Shown here piece by piece: positions 1 to 7,499 of a DNA stretch of 64,000 bases. Where the stretch lies: the NCBI RefSeq assembly GCF_017875645.1, contig NZ_JAGGMR010000001.1:7254001-7318000 (forward strand), given 5' to 3'. Below the pieces are notes generated by a model. That model was given only the letters and a program-made list of their open reading frames with translations. It was not told the DNA's origin and made no database searches. Source of the stretch: Nocardia goodfellowii (GTDB taxonomy: Bacteria > Actinomycetota > Actinomycetes > Mycobacteriales > Mycobacteriaceae). Both the position numbers and the translations under genes were made by a program. Every line of letters starts with the position of its first letter. The stretch's first letter is position 1.

Positions 1-1
1 G

Positions 2-73
2 GCGCTGCCGAAGGGTCCGATGCCCGCCGGGGCCAAGATGCGCGGCGTGCAGCGCACGATTCGCCGCCGCTGA
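2..73 (+). CDS. C-terminal end of a DUF4191 membrane protein (partial)
   Basis: Only the last 23 codons and the TGA stop are inside the window. The readable tail contains KGPMPAGAKMRGVQRT followed by a run of basic residues. This resembles the C-terminus of the actinobacterial DUF4191 family (Rv2219 type), which lies just upstream of the RDD protein and glnA1 in mycobacteria. The identification rests on this short tail plus synteny. No function is known for the family. Confidence 0.65.
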   Translation, partial: ALPKGPMPAGAKMRGVQRTIRRR

Positions 74-85
74 TTCTGTTCCACC

Positions 86-122
86 GAAGGCCCGCGTCCC
101 ACTGATCGGGACGCGGGCCTTC
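86..122 (+). terminator. Hairpin terminator after the DUF4191 gene
   Basis: A perfect 15-bp stem, GAAGGCCCGCGTCCC paired with its reverse complement around a 7-nt loop, lies 12 nt after the DUF4191 stop codon. There is no U-tract, which is common for actinobacterial intrinsic terminators. Confidence 0.8.
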
Positions 123-240
123 GTGTATCCGCGATAGCCACAAGACATATCGCCAGCTCCGCGCGTTCGCGGTCAGGCAGGCTGAAAAAAGTTCGGCCGC
201 TTGGGAACAACGCGTCGCAATATAACCCTTAAAGACATAT

Positions 241-257
241 GAGCGGTTATACCGCTC
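241..257. promoter_or_regulatory. Inverted repeat upstream of the hydrolase, possible operator
   Basis: GAGCGG-TTATA-CCGCTC is a perfect 6-bp inverted repeat around an AT-rich centre. It ends 12 nt before the ribosome binding site of the hydrolase. Its size fits an operator for a dimeric repressor, but no regulator gene is adjacent. Function is inferred from symmetry and position only. Confidence 0.4.
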
Positions 258-280
258 TATCGTTCGAGCAAGGAGAACCC

Positions 281-1147
281 ATGACCGCAGTGCAGCACCA
301 CACCGTGCAGATCCAGGGCCACAACGTCTTCTATCGCGAAGCGGGCGACCCGGCGAACCCGACCATCGTCCTGCTGCACGGCTTTCCGAGCAGCTCGGCG
401 ATGTTCCGCAACCTGCTGCGCGACCTGAGCGACAGCTACCACCTGATCGCGCCGGACCACCTCGGCTTCGGACAGTCCGCGATGCCGCCGGTGCACGAAT
501 TCGACTACAGCTTCGACAAACTCACCGAGATCACCGCCGAACTGCTCGACACCCTCGGCATCGACGAATTCGCCCTCTACCTTCAGGACTACGGTGCTCC
601 CATCGGACTGCGCATCGCCAGCAGAAATCCGGAGCGGGTCACCGCGATCATCACTCAGAGCGGCAACGCCTACCTCGAGGGCTTCACCCCCTTCTGGGAC
701 CTGCTGTTCGCACACGCCAAGGACCGCGCGGCCAACGAAGCCGAAGTCCGCGAACTGCTCGAACTCGACGCCACCATCTGGCAGTACCGGCACGGCGTCC
801 CGGCGGATCGGCTCGCGCTGATCAGCCCCGACACCTGGACGCTGGATCAGGCCTACCTGGATCGGCCCGGCAACAAGGAGATCCAGCTCCAACTGTTCTG
901 GGACTACCAGTTCAACCTCGACGGCTACCCCGAATTCCAGAAGTACTTCGCCGAACACCGGCCTCCCGTACTGATCACCTGGGGTGCGCACGACGAGATC
1001 TTCGGCGCGGACGGCGCCCGCGCCTACCTGCGCGACCTGCCCGACGCGGAACTGCATCTGCTCGACGCGGGCCACTTCGCGCTGGAGACCCATGGTCCCG
1101 AGATCGCGGGGCTCATCCGGGACTTTCTGGGTCGCGCACTGCGCTGA
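281..1147 (+). CDS. Alpha/beta hydrolase of the epoxide hydrolase / haloalkane dehalogenase type
   Basis: Predicted cytoplasmic alpha/beta-fold hydrolase of 288 residues. Visible motifs are HGFPSSSAMF (oxyanion region), DHLGFGQS, LQDYGAPIGL at the nucleophile elbow and DAGHFALET with the catalytic histidine. The residue at the nucleophile position is Asp rather than Ser. This is typical of epoxide hydrolases and haloalkane dehalogenases, which form an ester intermediate. The ATG at 281 was chosen because AAGGAG lies 5 nt before it; an upstream ATG at 239 runs through the inverted repeat. It is a single gene between two terminators. The substrate cannot be told from sequence. Confidence 0.85.
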   Translation: MTAVQHHTVQIQGHNVFYREAGDPANPTIVLLHGFPSSSAMFRNLLRDLSDSYHLIAPDHLGFGQSAMPPVHEFDYSFDKLTEITAELLDTLGIDEFALYLQDYGAPIGLRIASRNPERVTAIITQSGNAYLEGFTPFWDLLFAHAKDRAANEAEVRELLELDATIWQYRHGVPADRLALISPDTWTLDQAYLDRPGNKEIQLQLFWDYQFNLDGYPEFQKYFAEHRPPVLITWGAHDEIFGADGARAYLRDLPDAELHLLDAGHFALETHGPEIAGLIRDFLGRALR

Positions 1148-1156
1148 GCATGTGAA

Positions 1157-1190
1157 AAGGCCCGCACCCCATGCCGGTACTGCGGGCCTT
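1157..1190. terminator. Bidirectional terminator between the hydrolase and the RDD gene
   Basis: AAGGCCCGCA and TGCGGGCCTT form a 10-bp stem between two convergent genes, so the hairpin can serve both strands. Confidence 0.75.
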
Positions 1191-1205
1191 CTCTAAATGA
1201 ACAAC

Positions 1206-1736
1206 CTACCGAGCGCGCGCCAAACCTGTTCCGGTCGCGCGATCGTGCATACCGCGGCCATCGGCGTCGGTGAACAGCGCCGGAACCACGAACACCAGCA
1301 GCACTTGCCGGCCCAGCGCCCGCAGGAATCCGACCGGCGCGGGCGCGTCCACACGGATCACCCGGATCTTCAAGAAGTACTGCCCCGGCGTGAACCCGAA
1401 CAGCGTCACCGCGAGCACCCCGATCACGAACCAGACCCCCCAGGTCGGGGTGCTCAGCGCGTTGATCACCGCTTCCATTTCCGACGGCGGCGTCTGACCG
1501 GCCGGGACATTGAGGTCCGACACGATCTGCGCACCGTTCGGCCGGACGATCATCGCGGCGATACCGATCGACAGAATCCAGTCCACGAACAACGCCGCGA
1601 TCCGGCGCCCCATGCCCACCAGTGACCCGACACCGTCGCGCGGCAGACCCAAATGCTCGCCCGGAAACTCCGGGGTTGCCGGGTCGCCCGGCTCGGGAGA
1701 AGGTCCGGACAGCCAGGAGCCGGTCATGCGTGCCAT
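1206..1736 (-). CDS. RDD family membrane protein
   Basis: A 176-residue membrane protein with a Pro-rich N-terminal 40 residues. It then has the RDD signature GMGRRIAALFVDW (Arg near the start of the first span, Asp within it) and further hydrophobic segments around WFVIGVLAVTLFGF and VLLVFVVPALF. It corresponds to the RDD gene that precedes glnA1 in mycobacteria. The ATG at 1736 has no ribosome binding site but lies 7 nt after a TATTGT hexamer, so the message may be leaderless; an internal ATG at 1727 is the alternative. RDD proteins are of unclear function, and some are proposed to be ion transporters. Confidence 0.8.
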   Translation of the reverse strand: MARMTGSWLSGPSPEPGDPATPEFPGEHLGLPRDGVGSLVGMGRRIAALFVDWILSIGIAAMIVRPNGAQIVSDLNVPAGQTPPSEMEAVINALSTPTWGVWFVIGVLAVTLFGFTPGQYFLKIRVIRVDAPAPVGFLRALGRQVLLVFVVPALFTDADGRGMHDRATGTGLARAR

Positions 1737-1852
1737 GCACCCACAATAAGGGGCTGTCGAGCCCCCTCCTACGCCGGAGCCAGCAGGGCAGATGGCAGGA
1801 TTACGGTGCTGGTCTAGCCCGGGTGGCGATCCTCACCCGTTCAGCCGCACGT

Positions 1853-1890
1853 GTAACACTGGCGAAACACAGCCTTGACTGCCGGGAAAC
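1853..1890 (+). promoter_or_regulatory. GlnR operator with two complete a/b sites upstream of glnA1
   Basis: The sequence reads GTAAC-n6-GAAAC-n6-TTGAC-n6-GAAAC with exact 6-nt spacers. The published actinobacterial GlnR box is gTnAc-n6-GaAAc, so this is two adjacent full boxes in the usual tandem arrangement, ending 75 nt before the glnA1 start codon. TTGACT at 1875-1880 inside the second box could also serve as a -35 element; a -10 is not clear (TAGCGT at 1901-1906 is the best candidate). GlnR is the global nitrogen regulator, so nitrogen-dependent control of glnA1 is expected. Confidence 0.85.
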
Positions 1891-1965
1891 TTCGCATCCA
1901 TAGCGTCTGGCGCGACGAACCCATGCAATCGACACAGGCTGGGAACCGATCCGTAAGGAGAACAA

Positions 1966-3402
1966 GTGACGTTCAGCACGGCCGACGAGGTCATCAAGCA
2001 CATCAAGGAAGAGGATGTCGAATACGTCGACATCCGCTTCACCGATCTTCCCGGTGTGCAGCAGCACTTCTCCATCCCGGCCAAGGCGTTCACCGCCGAC
2101 CTCGCCGAGGAAGGACTCGCGTTCGACGGCTCCTCCGTCCGCGGCTTCCAGTCCATCGACGAGTCGGACATGCTGCTGCTCCCCGACTTCAGCACCGCGC
2201 GGATCGACCCGTTCCGCGCCGCCAAGACGCTGAACCTGAACTTCTTCGTGCACGACCCGTTCACCCGCGAGGCCTACTCCCGCGACCCGCGCAACATCGC
2301 GCGGAAGGCGGAGGAGTACCTGCGCTCGACCGGTATCGCCGACACCTGCTACTTCGGTGCCGAGGCGGAGTTCTACATCTTCGACTCCATCCGGTACGAC
2401 TCGGGCATGAACGGCGCCTTCTACGAGATCGAATCGATCTCGGGCTCCTGGAACACCGGTGCGGAGTTCAACCCGGACGGCACCCCGAACCGTGGCTACA
2501 AGGTTCGCAACAAGGGTGGTTACTTCCCGGTCGCCCCGTACGACCACTACGTCGACCTGCGCGACAAGATCTCGACCAACCTGCAGAACGCGGGCTTCGA
2601 GTTGGAGCGCGGCCATCACGAGGTCGGCACCGCCGGTCAGGCCGAGATCAACTACCGCTTCAACACCCTGCTGGGCGCCGCTGACGACCTGCAGCTGTTC
2701 AAGTACATCGTGAAGAACACCGCGTGGCAGGAAGGCAAGACTGTCACCTTCATGCCGAAGCCGCTCTTCGGCGACAACGGCTCGGGCATGCACGCCCACC
2801 AGTCGCTGTGGAAGGACGGCAAGCCGCTGTTCCACGACGAGTCCGGCTACGCGGGCCTGTCGGATCTGGCGCGGCACTACATCGGCGGCATCCTGCACCA
2901 CGCGCCGTCGCTGCTGGCGTTCACCAACCCGACCATCAACTCCTACCACCGCCTGGTGCCGGGCTACGAAGCCCCCATCAACCTGGTGTACTCGCAGCGC
3001 AACCGCTCGGCTGCCGTGCGTATCCCGGTGACCGGTTCCAACCCGAAGGCCAAGCGCATCGAGTTCCGCGCGCCGGACTCCTCGGGCAACCCGTACCTGG
3101 CGTTCTCCGCCATGCTGATGGCCGGCATCGACGGCATCAAGAAGAAGATCGAGCCGCTGGCCCCCGTCGACAAGGACCTCTACGAGCTCCCGCCGGAGGA
3201 AGCCAAGAACATCCCGCAGGCCCCCACCTCCCTGGCTTCGGTCATCGACCGGCTCGAGGAAGACCACGACTACCTCACCGAGGGCGGCGTGTTCACCGAG
3301 GACCTGATCGAGACCTGGATCGACATCAAGCGCACCCAGGAGATCGCTCCGGTCAACCTGCGTCCGCACCCGTACGAGTTCGAGCTCTACTTCGACGTGT
3401 AA
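1966..3402 (+). CDS. glnA: Glutamine synthetase type I (GlnA1)
   Basis: ATP-dependent synthesis of glutamine from glutamate and ammonium; a cytoplasmic dodecamer and the main ammonium-assimilating enzyme. At 478 residues it has the usual GSI-beta length. Motifs seen are [18 protein letters not shown], the ATP-binding region [12 protein letters not shown], and [16 protein letters not shown]. The adenylylation loop [10 protein letters not shown] puts the target tyrosine at residue 406, the same position as in M. tuberculosis GlnA1, and the modifying enzyme GlnE is encoded about 11 kb away. The GTG start at 1966 follows AAGGAG with a 5-nt gap. Transcription is probably controlled by GlnR through the operator at 1853-1890. 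It forms a single-gene unit with its own terminator. Confidence 0.98.
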   Translation: MTFSTADEVIKHIKEEDVEYVDIRFTDLPGVQQHFSIPAKAFTADLAEEGLAFDGSSVRGFQSIDESDMLLLPDFSTARIDPFRAAKTLNLNFFVHDPFTREAYSRDPRNIARKAEEYLRSTGIADTCYFGAEAEFYIFDSIRYDSGMNGAFYEIESISGSWNTGAEFNPDGTPNRGYKVRNKGGYFPVAPYDHYVDLRDKISTNLQNAGFELERGHHEVGTAGQAEINYRFNTLLGAADDLQLFKYIVKNTAWQEGKTVTFMPKPLFGDNGSGMHAHQSLWKDGKPLFHDESGYAGLSDLARHYIGGILHHAPSLLAFTNPTINSYHRLVPGYEAPINLVYSQRNRSAAVRIPVTGSNPKAKRIEFRAPDSSGNPYLAFSAMLMAGIDGIKKKIEPLAPVDKDLYELPPEEAKNIPQAPTSLASVIDRLEEDHDYLTEGGVFTEDLIETWIDIKRTQEIAPVNLRPHPYEFELYFDV

Positions 3403-3441
3403 AGGCCCGGCGCGGGTTTCGCTCCTGCGTTCGTGCTCGTG

Positions 3442-3470
3442 AAGCCCCAGCTGTCTGGCAGCTGGGGCTT
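3442..3470 (+). terminator. glnA1 terminator
   Basis: A perfect 12-bp stem (AAGCCCCAGCTG with CAGCTGGGGCTT, 5-nt loop) lies 40 nt after the glnA1 stop and is followed by TTGCCC. Confidence 0.85.
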
Positions 3471-3522
3471 TGCCCATTTCGGACAGCTGTGGAGACATCG
3501 ACCCGAATTGGGGGCGTTCGAG

Positions 3523-3695
3523 TAAGATGAGGGCGTCACGCAAGTGATGCCGAGCGGTGGGGACCGCCCCGTATAGACGATCCCCACCTGGTGAGCTCAG
3601 CTAGCCCGCACTCGGCGGACCGCTACGAGTACCCCGGCGGCTACGGCAGCTACCAGCAGCAGCAGGCCGTAGTCGACCGGGGCTTCTCGTTTTCT
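3523..3695 (+). ncRNA. Candidate structured small RNA or leader RNA
   Basis: The roughly 600 bases between glnA1 and the phosphatase hold no convincing conserved protein but show ordered structure. A good -10 hexamer TAAGAT sits at 3523-3528. An 8-bp hairpin (GGTGGGGA with TCCCCACC, 3556-3588) follows, with a C-rich loop. A longer hairpin (CCCCGG and CTACGG pairing with CCGTAG and CCGGGG, 3632-3682) is followed by CTTCTCGTTTT, like an intrinsic terminator. A weak open frame from GTG 3591 places four consecutive CAG (Gln) codons in the loop of the last hairpin. It could be an independent small RNA or an attenuator. I do not recognise a known RNA family. Confidence 0.4.
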
Positions 3696-3718
3696 CCGGC
3701 GATGTTTCGCCATGCTCA

Positions 3719-3777
3719 CCACCTCCAATCTGGGCGCAGTGTCTGGACCATGTCCACCGCCCCTCGATTGGAGGTGG
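3719..3777. repeat. Long compound inverted repeat
   Basis: Perfect 12-bp outer arms (CCACCTCCAATC with GATTGGAGGTGG) enclose nested inner arms GGGCG/CGCCC and GGAC/GTCC, so 59 nt can fold into one long interrupted hairpin. It lies in the non-coding gap after the candidate RNA. It may be the true 3' end of that transcript, a processing site, or a small non-autonomous repeat element. Confidence 0.6.
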
Positions 3778-4013
3778 CACCACCCTACCTTTCATAGCTG
3801 ACAGGAATGACCGGATTCGTAGCCAACGGTTGACTGTCGGCTCACTCGAAACCCCTTGGGTTGCTGGAGCTCCCGGTGCGGGTTTCCGGATCTATGCCGA
3901 AAAGGCAGTAATCAGTGCCGAATCGGCATATTTCGATAGGGTGCACTCGAGATCACACGGCTCGGTTCAGTCTGCTAAACGGCCCAATCTCGTTGAGCGG
4001 CAAGGAGATCCCA

Positions 4014-4058
4014 ATGACCGGCTGGTCGGTTCCGGTGAGCGGGGCTACGGCGGCGTAA
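4014..4058 (+). CDS. Possible 14-residue leader peptide before the phosphatase gene
   Basis: ATG at 4014 has an excellent ribosome binding site (AAGGAG at 4002-4007, 6-nt gap) and opens a frame of 14 codons (MTGWSVPVSGATAA) ending at TAA 4056-4058. It is out of frame with the phosphatase, whose own ATG at 4109 lacks a ribosome binding site. It may be a leader peptide that feeds ribosomes to the next start. Alternatively it marks a frameshift in the N-terminus of the phosphatase gene. Confidence 0.3.
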   Translation: MTGWSVPVSGATAA

Positions 4059-4108
4059 TCGCGAGAACCCTTGGCAGCCCGCTGGTTCGGCTCCTAACGT
4101 CCCGCGCC

Positions 4109-4987
4109 ATGAAGATTTCCCTAATTTCTCTGCTAGCCGCGCCGCTCACCGCTTTAGCGCTGCTCTCGGCGCCGACCGCTACCGCTGACGAGGAGGTGAC
4201 GACGCTCGCCAAGATCGAGCTGCAAGGCGCGGTCAATGTCCGTGACATCGGCGGCTACCGGACCTATGACGGCGCGAGAGTGAAGTCCAAGAAGGCTATT
4301 CGGGCGGATTCGCTGGAAAAGCTGACGGACTCCGATATTCAGGTGCTGGCCGGATACAACCTGAAGCAGGTCATCGATCTGCGGACGCAGCCCGAGATCC
4401 AGTTCAGCGGGCCGGACAAGTTGCCGAGCGGGGTGCCGCTGGTGGCGCGCCCGATCGATGACACCGGGTTGTTCACCACGATGCTGCAAGTCATCCAGTC
4501 GCGAGACCCGGTGAAGCAGGAGCAGATGCTCGGCGGCGGCAAGGCCGAGCAGTTCATGGGCGGGGTGTACAAGAGTTTCCTCACCGATGCCTCGCGCGCC
4601 GCGTTCGGCCAGACGATCAAGGATCTCGCCGCCACCGACCGCCCGACGCTGTACCACTGCACCGCGGGCAAGGACCGCACCGGTTGGCTCAGCTACGTAC
4701 TGCTGCGCGCGGTCGGTGTCCCGGAACGCACTGCGCGCCAGGATTACCTGCTGTCCAACCAGTACCGCGCCGCCGCCGACGCGAAACTCCGCGAACAGGT
4801 GAAGCAGGCGGGATACATGCAGAACCCGGATCTGCTCATCCCGCTGCAGGAAGTCCGCGACGCCTACCTCGACACCGCCATCCGCGAAATGGAGACCAAG
4901 TACGGCGACTTCGGCAAGTTCCTCACCCAGGGGCTGGGTCTGGACCCCGGCACCATCCTCCAACTGCGACGCAACCTCGTCAGCTGA
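4109..4987 (+). CDS. Secreted tyrosine phosphatase, Y_phosphatase3 (PtpB-like) family
   Basis: Predicted exported protein phosphatase of 292 residues. A signal peptide (MKISLISLL, hydrophobic core, cleavage near ATADE) is followed by the NVRDIGGYRT motif at residues 43-52. The catalytic loop HCTAGKDR has nucleophile Cys184 and phosphate-binding Arg190, the C-x5-R signature of tyrosine phosphatases. The GKDR form is seen in the MptpB/Y_phosphatase3 family, some of which also hydrolyse phosphoinositides. The start at 4109 is set by the signal peptide; the frame stays open upstream, and the 14-codon ORF at 4014 complicates initiation. It is convergent with the kinase gene. Confidence 0.8.
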   Translation: MKISLISLLAAPLTALALLSAPTATADEEVTTLAKIELQGAVNVRDIGGYRTYDGARVKSKKAIRADSLEKLTDSDIQVLAGYNLKQVIDLRTQPEIQFSGPDKLPSGVPLVARPIDDTGLFTTMLQVIQSRDPVKQEQMLGGGKAEQFMGGVYKSFLTDASRAAFGQTIKDLAATDRPTLYHCTAGKDRTGWLSYVLLRAVGVPERTARQDYLLSNQYRAAADAKLREQVKQAGYMQNPDLLIPLQEVRDAYLDTAIREMETKYGDFGKFLTQGLGLDPGTILQLRRNLVS

Positions 4988-5002
4988 ACTGTCCCGCAAA
5001 AC

Positions 5003-5041
5003 AACTCGACCCCCTCAGAGCCACTCTCGAGGGGTCGAGTT
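5003..5041. terminator. Bidirectional terminator between the phosphatase and the kinase
   Basis: AACTCGACCCC pairs with GGGGTCGAGTT (11 bp, 17-nt loop) and is followed by TTGTATT on the plus strand. It lies between convergent genes. Confidence 0.8.
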
Positions 5042-5069
5042 TTGTATTGACGGCCTCACGGGCGAGCGT

Positions 5070-6746
5070 CTATCCGAAGATGGAGATGAGAACGATCAGG
5101 AGCGCGGCGAGGATGATCGCGATGTAGCCCCATCGCGACCTATAAGCGGCCGTTGTCCGTTGCCGCGACGGCGGCCGGGATACCGCAGGCGAGCGAATCT
5201 CTTCGGCGGAGACCACGCGGGGAACTACTTTCATCCGCGGCACTCCAGTACCCAAAGGCCTTGATTCCTTCGGCAGTAACGCCTCCGAACCGAGAGGCGT
5301 ACTGGCGGACAGCTGGGCCGATGCCGGAATCAGATGAGGTCGCTTCTCCGGTGACAGCTCTTCATCGGAAGACTCGAACGCGACTGAAAACGCCAATTCT
5401 TCTGCAGCGAGTCCTATCCTGGCGGTTGGCGACTCGAATTCGTCCGTGGTTTGGAATTCATCCAGCGACCACCGCATGTCCGACCGACCGATCGAATTCG
5501 ACTCGTCGCTGGACGCACCCGCCTCAGTCGATGACGTCACAATGCTTGGCGGCAAACCGCCTGCGGCAGAGACCGTTTCATCGAATAACGGAACCCGCAG
5601 CGCACCGAACTCTTCCCTTGGTTGACTCGCGCCGACCCACACCGGCACGCTCGACTCCCCCGGCGACCGTCGCTCCGCAGACACTGCCGGAAACGTTGCG
5701 GCGGCGGACAGTTCCGCGGTAATCGGGATTCTGGTAGTGGGTGATTCGTCGTCTAAGCGCTGATTGCCTACTGGTAGAGCTCGCTGTGATGAGGGGGCAG
5801 GCAAATCTGAAGCAGCATTGCTGGGGTGCGAATCGGTGGCGGAGGGTCGCCATTCGCTGACCGGCGGAGCGACATCGGGTGCAGGGAATTCCGCGAGGGT
5901 GCGCGGGTGTTTAGTGCCGGTGAAGGCTTGGCGGATCGCGGCGATGAAATCTGTGCAGGTGGGATAACGGTCGGTGGGTTGTTTGGCCAAGGCGCGGGTC
6001 ATGACCTTGTCCAAGGTGGTGGGGAGGTCGGGGCGGAGGGTCGCGACGGGGTGCGGCGGGTCGTGGAGGTGGCCTTTGATCATGGCGGCGGGGTTGGTGG
6101 CGGCGTGCGGGAGGGTGCCGGTGAGCATGCGGAAGAGGGTGCAGGCCAGGGAGTATTGGTCGGAGCGGTGGTCGAGGGGGAGGCCGCGGAGTTGTTCGGG
6201 GGCGGCGTAGGCGAGGGTGGCAAGGACGGTCCCGGTGGGAGTGGGGCAGCCGGGTTCGTCGCGGAGGCGGGCGATACCGAAGTCGGTGAGCAGGGCGGCT
6301 TCGGGGCTGGTGCGGGTGGGGCGAGCCAGGAGGATGTTCGCGGGTTTCACGTCGCGGTGCAGGACGCCGGCGTGGTGGGCGTAGTCGAGGGCGGCGGCGG
6401 TGCTGCCGGCGAGGGCGATGACGCGCTCCGGTGGCAGGCTGTGCGGGGACACGACGGTGGCGTCGCGGCCGTCGACGTACTGCATCGCCATCCAGAGTCT
6501 GGCGTCGTCGATGCCGCTGTCGTATACCGCGACGATGCCCGGATGGTGCAGGCGGGCAACGACTTCCGCTTCATCTTCGAAGCGGGCGCGGATCTCCGGG
6601 TCGGCGGAGACATCGGGGTTGAGCAGTTTGAGGGCGACGGCCCGGGGCATGCCGGGGCGGCGGGCGAGGTAGACGGCCCCCATGCCGCCGCGCCCGAGTG
6701 CGCCTTCGATGCGGTAGCCGGCGAAGACATCTCCCCTGTCCAGCAT
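5070..6746 (-). CDS. Serine/threonine protein kinase with a C-terminal membrane anchor
   Basis: Hanks-type kinase of 558 residues. The kinase domain occupies roughly residues 10-275: Gly-rich loop LGRGGMGAVY (17-26), ATP-binding Lys40 in VALKLL, catalytic HRDVKPAN with Asp132, DFG in LLTDFGIARL, and YAAPEQL. The activation segment has several Thr. A Pro/Ser/Thr-rich linker of about 260 residues follows, and then one transmembrane helix (about 540-557) that ends the protein. Unlike PknA/PknB there is no extracellular sensor such as PASTA repeats, so the signal must come from inside, from the membrane or from partner proteins. ATG 6746 gives a normal N-terminus. The linker has slightly different codon use from the kinase domain. 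Confidence 0.95.
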   Translation of the reverse strand: MLDRGDVFAGYRIEGALGRGGMGAVYLARRPGMPRAVALKLLNPDVSADPEIRARFEDEAEVVARLHHPGIVAVYDSGIDDARLWMAMQYVDGRDATVVSPHSLPPERVIALAGSTAAALDYAHHAGVLHRDVKPANILLARPTRTSPEAALLTDFGIARLRDEPGCPTPTGTVLATLAYAAPEQLRGLPLDHRSDQYSLACTLFRMLTGTLPHAATNPAAMIKGHLHDPPHPVATLRPDLPTTLDKVMTRALAKQPTDRYPTCTDFIAAIRQAFTGTKHPRTLAEFPAPDVAPPVSEWRPSATDSHPSNAASDLPAPSSQRALPVGNQRLDDESPTTRIPITAELSAAATFPAVSAERRSPGESSVPVWVGASQPREEFGALRVPLFDETVSAAGGLPPSIVTSSTEAGASSDESNSIGRSDMRWSLDEFQTTDEFESPTARIGLAAEELAFSVAFESSDEELSPEKRPHLIPASAQLSASTPLGSEALLPKESRPLGTGVPRMKVVPRVVSAEEIRSPAVSRPPSRQRTTAAYRSRWGYIAIILAALLIVLISIFG

Positions 6747-6802
6747 CAGACCTCCCGATCGTCTGCCGAATGATAGCTACGACGGGCGGGATACGGGCCG
6801 GT

Positions 6803-7252
6803 TCAGTTGCTGTTGCGGCGGGCGATGGAGCCGAGGACGGTGAGATCCAGATCACCGGAGGCTTCGGTCCAGCCCATGGCGCGCAGATCCTGCGGTGTGT
6901 CGACACCGAGCGCGTCGTGCAGGCCGAAGGCGACGGAACGAGCGAATTCGACCAGCCCGTTCCAGGACAGCGGCCAGAACAGGATGCGATGCCAGTTGTC
7001 GATTTCGCGCCGCATGATGGGCTCTTCCCAACCCATATCCCGCAGTGAGTCGGCGGCGTCGAGCGAAATGGGCTGGGCGAGGAATTGATTGCCCGCCAGC
7101 TCGGCGGAGAGTTTGATGTCGTATTGCACGAACTGGACGTATCGGTTGCCGGGGGCGGCGATGATCAGGGTGGCCCGCGACGGCAGCTTCGAGAGGCATT
7201 GTGCCAGTTCCTGCACGAATTCTTCCCAATTCGTGGTCACCGGCTCGCTCAT
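6803..7252 (-). CDS. TY-Chap-like (YbjN-related) small protein
   Basis: A 149-residue soluble protein with the pattern of the TY-Chap domain (type III secretion chaperone / YbjN-like fold): NWEEFVQEL near the N-terminus, YVQFVQYD on a predicted strand, and LRDMGW repeated later as LRAMGW. Such domains are common in actinobacteria beside kinases and secretion genes, but their client is not known. ATG 7252 was chosen because GGGGGAAG precedes it closely; the frame is open further upstream without a better start. It may share a transcript with the downstream kinase gene (56-nt gap). Confidence 0.6.
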   Translation of the reverse strand: MSEPVTTNWEEFVQELAQCLSKLPSRATLIIAAPGNRYVQFVQYDIKLSAELAGNQFLAQPISLDAADSLRDMGWEEPIMRREIDNWHRILFWPLSWNGLVEFARSVAFGLHDALGVDTPQDLRAMGWTEASGDLDLTVLGSIARRNSN

Positions 7253-7499
7253 TCTTCCCCCGGGTGTCCGCACTGGCCCGATCATACGCCGCCGTGCCTG
7301 CGACACCAGCCCCAATCTCATTGGGAGACGGGTCGGTTCGGGCCGGTTATACCTGATCGCAATCACTCCGAGTGGCACGGCTCGAGCGGCGGCCACACGA
7401 CCGGTCTCGACAAGCCGACGTACGGCAGAGTGTGCTCGAGGGGGCACGAGTGTTGAAGAATGCAGGGATGTTCGTGACACCGCTCGAAATGAATGCCCG

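Noticed and set aside
257..1093. Long minus-strand frame of 278 codons opposite the first hydrolase
   Set aside because: It is the antisense shadow of a gene with clear catalytic motifs; high GC content keeps such frames open. The translation has no recognisable domain.
3591..3797. 68-codon frame in the gap after glnA1 as a protein gene
   Set aside because: It lacks a ribosome binding site, runs through two strong hairpins and has no family resemblance; an RNA element explains the region better.
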